From: MWEH01 sp964392385
Lineage (GTDB): Bacteria; Bacillota; Clostridia; Christensenellales; DTU072
Direction: 5' to 3'
Assembly: GCA_964392385.1 (NCBI GenBank)
Contig: CAYMPR010000057.1
Location: 1-5,607 of the forward strand
DNA length: 5,607 nt
The notes beneath the pieces were generated by a model, which was given only the letters and a program-made list of their open reading frames with translations, was not told the DNA's origin and did not search any database. How positions within the stretch are numbered: the first letter of the stretch is position 1; the number at the start of each line of letters is the position of its first letter. The translations under genes were made by a program, and so were the position numbers. Below are positions 1-5,597 of the stretch, piece after piece.

Positions 1-47
1 CCAAACATTCCAAGACCATATAAAAATGGTTTAGTCCTTTTTTCCAT
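1..47 (-). CDS. 5' end of a probable membrane transporter gene (partial, runs off the left edge)
   Basis: Only the first 15 codons and two bases of the next are in the window, reading MEKRTKPFLYGLGMFG if the last codon is glycine. The ATG at 47-45 is preceded by a strong GGAGG ribosome binding site (about 51-57) and, further up, a convincing promoter, so this is a real gene start. A short charged leader followed by a glycine- and aromatic-rich hydrophobic run (FLYGLGMFG) is typical of the first membrane helix of MFS or glycoside-pentoside-hexuronide (GPH) symporters. That family call is inference from very few residues. It lies downstream of the serine dehydratase gene but is separated from it by a terminator, so it is probably its own transcription unit. 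Confidence 0.5.
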   Translation of the reverse strand, partial: MEKRTKPFLYGLGMF

Positions 48-77
48 AGCTCCTCCTATACTAATTTCTTTTAAAAT

Positions 78-106
78 ATTATAGCATAAGGAGTATCGCC
101 TTAAAA
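78..106 (-). promoter_or_regulatory. sigma-A-type promoter for the left-edge gene
   Basis: On the minus strand a perfect TATAAT (78-83) is preceded directly by TGC (84-86), giving an extended -10 element. Seventeen bases further up is a weak -35, TTTTAA (101-106). The predicted start of transcription is near 71, about 24 bases before the ATG, with the GGAGG site between. The weak -35 is acceptable given the extended -10. It overlaps the T-rich tail of the preceding terminator, so the two units are packed end to end. Confidence 0.55.
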
Positions 107-144
107 GAATAAGAAAAATGCCAAGGCATTATCGCCTGGCATTT
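101..144 (-). terminator. intrinsic terminator after the serine dehydratase gene
   Basis: Read on the minus strand, AAATGCCAGGC (144-134) pairs with GCCTTGGCATT (127-117) around a six-base loop, with one bulged A. The stem is followed by TTTTTCTTATTCTTTT (about 118-103), a good U-tract. It sits about 77 bases past the dehydratase stop codon. The plus-strand side is also T-rich (142-150), so the hairpin could act in both directions, but no plus-strand gene ends here. Confidence 0.7.
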
Positions 145-220
145 ATTGTTTTGTCGTTATTATTTATTCTTTTTAAAAATCTTTTCTGAACGATACTGCT
201 ACTTTTTCTTTTTTCCATGT

Positions 221-1414
221 CTATCCCTTATAAAGTTTTGCAAGTCCACCTTCACTCGTTTCTCTGTAGTTCTTGTTTAAATCTCTTCCTGTTTCCCACA
301 TAGTTTCAATTATGGTATCTAGAGAAATTTTTCTGGTATAAGTTAAAAAGTTTGCTAAATTCAAACAATTTATTGCTCTCATCGCAGCCACTGCATTTCT
401 TTCGATACAAGGAATTTGCACTAATCCTTTCACGGGGTCACAAGTTAAACCAAGGTGATGTTCAATAGCTATTTCTGCAGCATACTCTATTTGGTCAATA
501 TCCATCTCAAAGAGTTCAGCAAGTGCGGCTGCTGCCATTGAGCAAGCGCTTCCTATCTCAGACTGACAACCACATTCAGCACCACTAATTGCAGCATTTG
601 TTTTTATTAAATTTCCAATTATTCCAGCTGTTGCAAGGGCATTAATAATTTGCTCATCTTTAAAGCCGTGTTTTTGTTGCATATAATATAGTACAGCTGG
701 TAGCACGCCGCTAGCACCACAGGTAGGGGCAGTAACTATTAAACCACCCGCAGCGTTTTGTTCTGCGACTGCAAATGCATAAGAGCATACCATCCTGCTT
801 TCTCTTGTTTCAGGGGCTTCATCAATATGTTTTTGCCCAAACAACATCTTGGCTTTTCTCTGCACTCCAAGCCCTCCAGGTAGCACTCCAGTAGCCTTAA
901 GCCCTAGTTTTATGGAATTTCTCATATGGTCCCAAATATCTGCCAAATAATCTTTTACTTCAGGTTCTGTCTCATAAACATAATCATATAATCTTATTTC
1001 TTTTTCAAGACAGTATTCTTTAATATCACTAAAAGATTTCATATTATATTTTTCAATTGGGGATTCGTAGAATAAATTATCAAACCTGATAGATCCCCCA
1101 CCTACGCTATATACTCTTTCAATAATATTAGTATCATCTTCAGTATGAATAACAAAATCCATAGCATTGGGGTGTTTAAAATCTGCAGATGTTAAATCAA
1201 ATGTTATTATGGTATCTTCTCCCATCACTTGCTTTAAGACTCTATCAGTTCCGTGCCCTTTGCCAGTTAATGCTAATGAACCATATAAAATAACGTCAAT
1301 TTTTCTTGCATTTTTATATTTTTCTATAATAATCTTCGCAGCTTTTTCTGGGCCCATAGTATGGGAACTTGATGGTCCTATACCGATTTTATATAGTTCT
1401 TTTAGTGATTGCAT
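221..1414 (-). CDS. sdaA: L-serine dehydratase (L-serine ammonia-lyase), single-chain, iron-sulfur dependent
   Basis: This enzyme converts L-serine to pyruvate and ammonia in the cytoplasm using an oxygen-sensitive [4Fe-4S] cluster, which suits an anaerobe that ferments amino acids. The 397-residue protein has the beta domain first (GPSSSHTMGP at 13-22, GKGHGTD at 51-57, VGGG at 104-107) and then the alpha domain (TAPTCGASGVLPA at 228-240, GCQSEIGSACSMAAAAL at 282-298, CDPVKGLVQIPCIERNA at 325-341). Cys283, Cys325 and Cys336 are spaced 42 and 11 apart, as are the cluster cysteines of the E. coli/Legionella enzymes. It is about 60 residues shorter than those enzymes, and the shortfall lies before the cluster region, probably in the linker. 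It ends SEGGLAKLYKG with no terminal cysteine. There is no ACT domain. The ATG at 1414 has AGGAG seven bases upstream (1422-1426). No adjacent gene points to a dedicated pathway. Confidence 0.95.
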   Translation of the reverse strand: MQSLKELYKIGIGPSSSHTMGPEKAAKIIIEKYKNARKIDVILYGSLALTGKGHGTDRVLKQVMGEDTIITFDLTSADFKHPNAMDFVIHTEDDTNIIERVYSVGGGSIRFDNLFYESPIEKYNMKSFSDIKEYCLEKEIRLYDYVYETEPEVKDYLADIWDHMRNSIKLGLKATGVLPGGLGVQRKAKMLFGQKHIDEAPETRESRMVCSYAFAVAEQNAAGGLIVTAPTCGASGVLPAVLYYMQQKHGFKDEQIINALATAGIIGNLIKTNAAISGAECGCQSEIGSACSMAAAALAELFEMDIDQIEYAAEIAIEHHLGLTCDPVKGLVQIPCIERNAVAAMRAINCLNLANFLTYTRKISLDTIIETMWETGRDLNKNYRETSEGGLAKLYKG

Positions 1415-1478
1415 ATTTAATCTCCTAAGACATATTTTTACATCCTAAAGTATTCTATCATTAAGCAAAAAATAAGTC

Positions 1479-1507
1479 ATTATAAATGGCATGTTAAACG
1501 ACTAATA
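1479..1507 (-). promoter_or_regulatory. possible promoter for the serine dehydratase gene
   Basis: In the 241-base gap upstream of the dehydratase, the minus strand carries a perfect TATAAT at 1479-1484, about 65 bases before the ATG. The base run at -35 spacing (1502-1507) matches TTGACA poorly, so either an activator is needed or the hit is chance in AT-rich DNA. A second weaker candidate, TAGAAT with ATGACT 17 bases up, lies closer to the gene. I see no riboswitch-like folded leader in this gap. I also see no good hairpin terminator after the phosphodiesterase stop at 1656, so read-through from the upstream cluster is possible. Confidence 0.3.
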
Positions 1508-1655
1508 ATTAAACCCAAATACTTTAAAGTACGAAAAATTAACACAATAGAAATTATGGAAAAACAAATTATGCTACTGTCTTTTCTTTCCTTGCAAATT
1601 ATTTTGGTATAAGAGCAATGGCAAGTTTATTTAGTAAATCCGTTATCAAGTAAGA

Positions 1656-2600
1656 TTAGTTAAAAATCGCTTTGTTTGATGCAAAAAAGATCGTGCTTTC
1701 CATAGTTGAAGTGCCACCATGGTTTCTGTAAATGCCACCGTGATCGGACATTATAATTATTAGCCAATCTTCATTGCCATAATTAACCCTACTTTCTATG
1801 GAACTTAATAATTTATATGCATCATCTTCTGCATTTCTAAATGCATCCATATATTTTTCAATACTAGTCTTATATCCAAACCCATGTCCTGCCGAATCGG
1901 TATATTCTAAAATACCGAAAATTGCATCTGTCTTACCAGAATCAATTCTATCTTTCATGTCTGTAAATGTATCAGCGTCAGTCTCGCCGAGTACATAATC
2001 TATTGGTCAAGAGTTACTTTTAGCTGATGCTACCTCTTTTACATATGTTCTTTCTATATGAGGAGCCCAAATAACAGAGTAGCTGGTGGTTATGGAATTT
2101 TCACCTAATTGATATATTATGCTTCTAGTAGTTTCCTTTAATTCATCTTTATTTTTCTCAACTCCACTAACACTACCCCATACACCCGTAAAAGCTGCAG
2201 CCCAACCAGGAGCAGTTGATGTATCCTGATCCCCAGGATTTACTCCACCACAATATCCAAGATATATGCCACCAGTATTAGCTAATTTGAAGATAGCCGA
2301 TGTTTCATAATCCTCTTGGAGTGGAATAGCATTTGCTATTGCTCCATCATATCCAACAAACAGCATTTTGGGGGTTTTGCCAGAAGTATTTTCAAGGAAA
2401 TGTTTGCGCATCACTTCATAGATTTCTGTTTGAGCAATTCTTTCATTATATTTATTTTTAAAAACGCCACTACTGTCGATTTCTGAGATGAAAGCTTCGG
2501 GTTTTACATATAGCACCCCATAAAAAGTTCCAAGCCCAATCCCAGCAAGTAGAATTAGAGAAACTCCCACTAAAATAATTATTTTTATCTTTTTTTTCAT
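1656..2600 (-). pseudogene. membrane-anchored alkaline-phosphatase-superfamily phosphodiesterase, interrupted by an in-frame UGA
   Basis: Two open stretches, 2600-2007 (197 residues) and 1958-1656 (100 residues from its first ATG), are one gene in the same frame, separated only by a TGA at 2009-2007 and 16 sense codons. Read through, it is 314 codons. There is an N-terminal membrane anchor (about 7-31), MLFVGYDGA with Asp85 as first metal ligand, TSTAPGW (127-133) in the nucleophile region, the stop at codon 198, TDSAGHGFG with Asp235 and His239, SDHGG with Asp286-His287, and NHGG with His294. This layout matches type I phosphodiesterase/nucleotide pyrophosphatase proteins with the active site outside the cell. 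Neither half holds a complete active site. The ATG at 2600 is chosen over a TTG at 2615 because the purine-rich GGAAGGGGG site lies between them. It starts 25 bases after the PLC-like gene, so they are probably co-transcribed. No other lesion is visible, which suggests recent decay, a sequencing error, or recoding. The substrate is unknown. Confidence 0.8.
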
Positions 2601-2625
2601 AATTCCCCCTTCCAAAAATCAACTT

Positions 2626-3783
2626 TTAATTATCTTTATTAATTAACAACACTGTAAGTCCCTCTTGGGTAAGTATAAAAGTGTGCTCTTCATAAGAGTG
2701 TTCGTATGAGGGTGGATAGTCAGTGGCTATAAGTTGTGCCACTGTATTTAACCTCTCATCAGTCGTAGCAAACTCATATTTAGGATATATATCTACTCTA
2801 GTTCTAACTATATAATTCTGCTCAATTAAGGGCAATAGGTTTTCTGGTTTATTATAGTTATGGTCTTGAGCAAAACAAGTCAAATCTAAATACTTACCGT
2901 CTAAAAGACTACTTGCCCATACTAATGGGACCATGTTTCTCTCGGTTTTTTCTATTTCTAAATAATCGTCAAAATTTTCAAATTCATGCAATAGAAAAAC
3001 TACTTTTCCAATACATTCGTTAACTTTTAAATATCCATTATTATCTCTTAAATCTTTAAAGTTGTCGTACCCGTTAAGCATGTCACTATATGTGATAATC
3101 TTGCCTGAAAACTTATCCATTAGTAACGCATCTAATACTTCTAATTCTTCTTTTTGAGTTTGCTTAGCTTTATCAAGGGGCATATCATCTTTAGGCTCTA
3201 AGGTTATAAAGATAGGCATATGATTTGGGTTGTAGTCAGACCACATTCTAATTTCATCTAATGCTTTCTCGAAATTAGCTGCTGATGAGTTTGTTTCTAG
3301 CCAAGAATTATGATATGTCTCAAATCTATTACCAACTTCGCTTTGATAATAATATATATCAAATTCAAATCCTCTTATACCGATATTCAATTGTTGAGTA
3401 ATATTATCGTTACTATAATCTGACTTCTTTCCAATAGCATAGGGAATAACATATTTATAAAAAAAACTTGCAGGCTTATGAAGTCCTTGTTTATAGGAAT
3501 TATGAGTGCAAAGATATCTTAATTCATTTATTTTTTTGTCAGTTAATAAAACACTATTTATATCAAACCCACAAATATCTTGTTCATTAATTTTCACTGC
3601 TGTTTCATCCAAATAGTTGTTAGTCAGCTTTGCCAAATGTTCTTCTTGCCACTCAAGATAATACTCTCTCTGTTTATTCGAAAATGAAATACAAACTACA
3701 AATGAAACAATCGCAATCACCATGTACGCCAAAATAATCATCCCGAAAACATTAAATGAAATTTTTATTACTTTTTTGTTCAT
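2626..3783 (-). CDS. membrane-anchored Ca2+-dependent phosphatidylinositol phospholipase C-like phosphodiesterase (SaPLC1-like)
   Basis: The 385-residue protein begins with a short basic stretch and one membrane helix (about 8-33), so the catalytic part should lie outside the membrane. It has the landmarks of the PLC X-box TIM barrel: THNSYKQ with His94 and Asn95, QLNIGIRGFEFDIYY with Glu140 and Asp142, YHNSWLE with His158, and ITLEPKDD with Glu196. These match the two catalytic histidines and the four calcium ligands of eukaryotic PLC-delta. Such calcium use is a feature of the Streptomyces antibioticus PLC1 group, unlike metal-free Bacillus PI-PLC. The C-terminal ATDYPPSY (353-360) also fits the barrel end. 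The family cleaves phosphoinositides or related phosphodiesters; the natural substrate here is unknown. The gene starts 19 bases after the TfoX-domain gene, with only a weak ribosome site (GGAAA), so translational coupling is likely. Later ATGs (codons 15 and 21) would cut the membrane helix. Confidence 0.85.
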   Translation of the reverse strand: MNKKVIKISFNVFGMIILAYMVIAIVSFVVCISFSNKQREYYLEWQEEHLAKLTNNYLDETAVKINEQDICGFDINSVLLTDKKINELRYLCTHNSYKQGLHKPASFFYKYVIPYAIGKKSDYSNDNITQQLNIGIRGFEFDIYYYQSEVGNRFETYHNSWLETNSSAANFEKALDEIRMWSDYNPNHMPIFITLEPKDDMPLDKAKQTQKEELEVLDALLMDKFSGKIITYSDMLNGYDNFKDLRDNNGYLKVNECIGKVVFLLHEFENFDDYLEIEKTERNMVPLVWASSLLDGKYLDLTCFAQDHNYNKPENLLPLIEQNYIVRTRVDIYPKYEFATTDERLNTVAQLIATDYPPSYEHSYEEHTFILTQEGLTVLLINKDN

Positions 3784-3802
3784 ATTAATAATATTTTCCG
3801 AT

Positions 3803-4069
3803 TTAATTATTAATTGTCTTATTTCTTATGTAAAAATCCCTAAGGGTACTTTTCGTTTCCTCATCTAAATTGTGCCAACGAATACCTTTTATGGCACCCT
3901 CCAATGCATAAAGTCTGTTAATGCAAGCCGAAGGGTCATTTGCTAAAATTCGAACCCAAGCTTCGCAACTTCCAATTTTTTCCAAATCCTCAAATGTATT
4001 AATACCTATGCTTTTTAATTGTTCTTCTAGTTTGGAGCCAATATTTGGCAATTTTGATAATTCACCCAT
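3803..4069 (-). CDS. stand-alone TfoX C-terminal domain protein
   Basis: This 88-residue protein covers a single TfoX C-terminal domain. LSKLPNIGSKLEEQLKSIGI (4-23) is the helix-hairpin-helix-like opening and INTFEDLEKIGSCEAWVRI follows, with a second helical half ending GAIKGIRWHNLDEETKSTLRDFY. In gamma-proteobacteria the domain is the C-terminal half of TfoX/Sxy, a competence regulator. Single-domain versions of this size are common in Firmicutes and their role is unsettled, so I assign no function. The ATG at 4069 is preferred to one nine codons upstream because TAGGAG lies seven bases before it (about 4077-4082). It is the first gene of a probable cluster with the PLC-like and phosphodiesterase genes. 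The 152-base gap upstream (4070-4221) holds only weak promoter candidates, the best being TTTAAG-17-TAGAAT within 4160-4200. Confidence 0.8.
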   Translation of the reverse strand: MGELSKLPNIGSKLEEQLKSIGINTFEDLEKIGSCEAWVRILANDPSACINRLYALEGAIKGIRWHNLDEETKSTLRDFYIRNKTINN

Positions 4070-4221
4070 ACACTTTCTCCTAGTTATAACAACCATTTAA
4101 TAATCCTAAATAACTAATTATCTTAATTTTAATAGTATCTTTTTTATCGATTCCCCAAAATACGAATTGATTCTATTGTCTTATTCTTTAATCTTAAATG
4201 ACAACCTAAACCCAAATTACA

Positions 4222-4830
4222 TTATTCTTCGATTGTATCACTTCTAAATCTTCCTTGTAAGACAAACCAGAGTCTCAACATGAGTTGTAACTCTTCAGCT
4301 GTAACCTTAAACTTTCTAGCAAAATTTTCTAATTCATCACCTGTCTTTACAAAAGAAAGAGTGGCTGTTGTAAAAGTTGCCACTAAGCCAAGTGCTACTT
4401 TTGATAATGTCTTTGCCATTGATTGCGCTTTGCTTAGACCGTTTGTTAGTTTATCAAAATTTGCTGTTACTTGTTGCAAGTTTATCTTTTGAGTTTTTTC
4501 TATCTCGTTATTAAACCTAGTTAGTTCATTCTGCGCTCTTAGTACTGCTAACTCTATCTTTTTATATTCGCTAGCCGATATATCGCCTTTTTGAAGTGCT
4601 TTATTTGCTTCATCTTGCTTTTGTTTAAGTAGTGCCACCTTTTGCGTGGCTGTACCTACCGCTGTTTGCAAGGCAGTCATCTTTTTGCCGACCGCCTCAA
4701 CATTCTTGTTATCTAACTTTAATGCTCTATCTAATTCTCTAGTTTCATTAGAAGATGACCTTAATGTTTTGTTTAACTCTTTTATTTTTAAGTCAATATC
4801 CGCAAGAGAGCGGACTATCTCTACTGCCAT
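4222..4830 (-). pseudogene. phage tail tape measure protein, N-terminal fragment
   Basis: The 202-residue product starts MAVEIVRSLADIDLKIKELNKTL and continues as long heptad-like coiled coil (about 8-125, with paired blocks such as ELDRALKLDNKNVEAVGKKM and LLKQKQDEANKALQKGDISA). It then has a hydrophobic segment (about 143-160) and FVKTGDELENFARKFKVTAEELQ. This is the standard opening of siphophage tape measure proteins of Gram-positive hosts, which set tail length and usually exceed 600 residues. Here the reading frame leaves the family after about residue 181 and stops, so at least two thirds of the gene is missing. The ATG at 4830 has a textbook AAAGGAGG site seven bases upstream (4838-4845). 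No capsid, tail, lysis or integrase gene is present on either side, and a terminator lies directly upstream, so this looks like a deletion remnant of a prophage that is poorly transcribed. Confidence 0.75.
4244..4294 (-). other. possible 3' fragment of an RlmD/RumA-type rRNA methyltransferase gene (integration scar)
   Basis: In a different frame from the tape measure remnant, and exactly where that protein stops looking like its family, the minus strand reads RVTTHVETLVCLTRKI and then a stop (TAG at 4246-4244). The HVETxxxL phrase resembles the segment near the C-terminal end of RlmD/RumA-type 23S rRNA uracil-C5 methyltransferases. From memory, that gene end is used as an integration site by some integrative elements in Gram-positive bacteria. 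The stretch is only about 16 codons, so the match is suggestive and not proof. If right, it is an attachment-site-like scar left next to the phage remnant. Confidence 0.35.
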
Positions 4831-4855
4831 TTAGCCACCTCCTTTTATTTGTACG

Positions 4856-4881
4856 AAAAAAGCACACAAAATAAATGTGCC
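4856..4881 (-). terminator. intrinsic terminator after the Crp/Fnr-family gene
   Basis: On the minus strand GCACA (4880-4876) pairs with TGTGC (4866-4862) across an AT-rich loop, followed by six T residues (4861-4856). It lies 25 to 50 bases past the regulator's stop codon. The stem is short (five pairs, partly extendable), so its efficiency may be moderate. It separates the regulator from the tape measure fragment, whose ribosome binding site begins about ten bases further on. Confidence 0.55.
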
Positions 4882-4905
4882 GTAAATTCTTGTTTATATC
4901 TTTTT

Positions 4906-5553
4906 TTATAATAATGTAATGGTGTTTCTTGTAAATTTTATTAAACCATCATCTCGCATTTTAGCTAGTTCTCTTGATAGAGATGTTCGTTGGACACCTA
5001 TTTTTTTAGCCAGTTCTTTTTTTGTTATAGGAAGTATAATTTCGTTAGAACTCTGTTTCTTGCATTCATAATTTAAATAGTTTAATATGCTTTCTCTAAT
5101 AGTTTTTTGAGCATAATCTTTAATTTTATTCCCCAGTATATACGCATTATCGCAAACAAGCTCTAAATACGACCTTAATACAAATGGGTGTTTGCTAAGT
5201 AAGTCAAATAAATCCTCCTCCTTCACTTCTAAAACTTTTGTTGTTGTTTTTGCTGACACTGTCATAGGGTAATATGGGTTTTTTGAAAACAATAAATTGC
5301 CTCCTAACACATCATTTTCATTAAGTTCTGCCACCGCAAGAATATTGCCATTCTTGTTGATGCGTTCTATTATAACTGTACCTGACAAAATGATTTCCAG
5401 CCTTTCGCACAACTCTCCTTCATAATGAATTGTGTTATTTTTAAAGTATTCTACCACACGAAACTTCTTGTTTTTCATATATTCTTGTATAGTTTCGGAT
5501 GTAAAGGAATAAAAAAGGAATGTATTTTGTATCAATTTAATATAGTTATTCAT
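4906..5553 (-). CDS. Crp/Fnr-family transcriptional regulator
   Basis: The 215-residue protein has an N-terminal cyclic-nucleotide-binding-type beta-roll (about 20-115, including VVEYFKNNTIHYEGELCERLEIILSGTVII), a long dimerisation helix (about 117-147), and a C-terminal winged helix-turn-helix (ITKKELAKKIGVQRTSLSRELAKMRDDGLI, about 176-205) that reads DNA. The phosphate-binding block that is GEL...R.A in E. coli Crp reads GGNLLFSKNPYYPMT here. The Glu and Arg that hold cAMP are therefore missing, and cAMP is an unlikely ligand. Its three cysteines (49, 134, 154) do not form an N-terminal Fnr iron-sulfur motif. The effector is unknown. The ATG at 5553 has GGTGA about five bases upstream; the ATG at 5563 is out of frame and soon stops. 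It has its own promoter-operator region and terminator, so it is probably monocistronic and possibly self-regulated. Confidence 0.85.
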   Translation of the reverse strand: MNNYIKLIQNTFLFYSFTSETIQEYMKNKKFRVVEYFKNNTIHYEGELCERLEIILSGTVIIERINKNGNILAVAELNENDVLGGNLLFSKNPYYPMTVSAKTTTKVLEVKEEDLFDLLSKHPFVLRSYLELVCDNAYILGNKIKDYAQKTIRESILNYLNYECKKQSSNEIILPITKKELAKKIGVQRTSLSRELAKMRDDGLIKFTRNTITLL

Positions 5554-5564
5554 TTTTCACCATG

Positions 5565-5580
5565 TGTTACCAAGGTAACT
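5565..5580. promoter_or_regulatory. candidate operator palindrome, probably for the adjacent Crp/Fnr-family regulator
   Basis: TGTTACCAAGGTAACT contains a perfect inverted repeat, GTTACC-AA-GGTAAC (5566-5579). Viewed as TGTTA-N6-TAACT it has the 5-6-5 layout of Crp/Fnr-family sites (TGTGA-N6-TCACA for Crp). It lies between the TATAAT box and the start codon of the regulator gene, where a bound dimer would block transcription. Negative autoregulation is therefore the simplest reading. The link to this protein is inference from position and symmetry. Confidence 0.45.
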
Positions 5581-5591
5581 CTTTTTTATTT

Positions 5592-5597
5592 ATTATA
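5592..5597 (-). promoter_or_regulatory. -10 element of the Crp/Fnr-family gene promoter
   Basis: The minus strand has a perfect TATAAT 38 bases before the ATG, placing the transcript start near 5585, just before the palindrome. The -35 would fall at about 5615-5620, beyond the right edge, so the promoter cannot be fully judged. Confidence 0.45.

Noticed and set aside
1167..1448. Plus-strand open frame of 93 codons opposite the start of the serine dehydratase gene
   Set aside because: It lies antisense to a strongly conserved coding region (GPSSSHTMGP end), has no family resemblance and no convincing ribosome site.
1591..1625. CTTGC...GCAAG as a terminator after the phosphodiesterase gene
   Set aside because: Only five pairs with a loop of about 25 bases and no proper U-tract on the minus strand.
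1798..1998. Plus-strand open frame of 66 codons
   Set aside because: It is antisense to the phosphodiesterase coding region and its hydrophobic content mirrors the opposite strand.
2601..2615. TTG start giving five extra residues (MEGGI) on the phosphodiesterase
   Set aside because: Those codons are the ribosome binding site of the ATG at 2600, which also begins a normal lysine-rich membrane anchor.
4083..4090. GTTATAAC palindrome upstream of the TfoX-domain gene as a Crp/Fnr-type site
   Set aside because: The two halves touch with no six-base spacer, so it does not match the 5-6-5 layout seen at 5565-5580. It is an AT-rich 8-mer next to the ribosome binding site and may be chance.
4070..4096. 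Upstream ATG adding nine residues to the TfoX-domain protein
   Set aside because: The added stretch contains the TAGGAG site that serves the ATG at 4069, and the domain begins right after that ATG.
4280..4834. Two plus-strand open frames (4280-4492 and 4646-4834)
   Set aside because: Both are shadows of the tape measure fragment, whose coiled coil on the other strand is clearly the coding signal.
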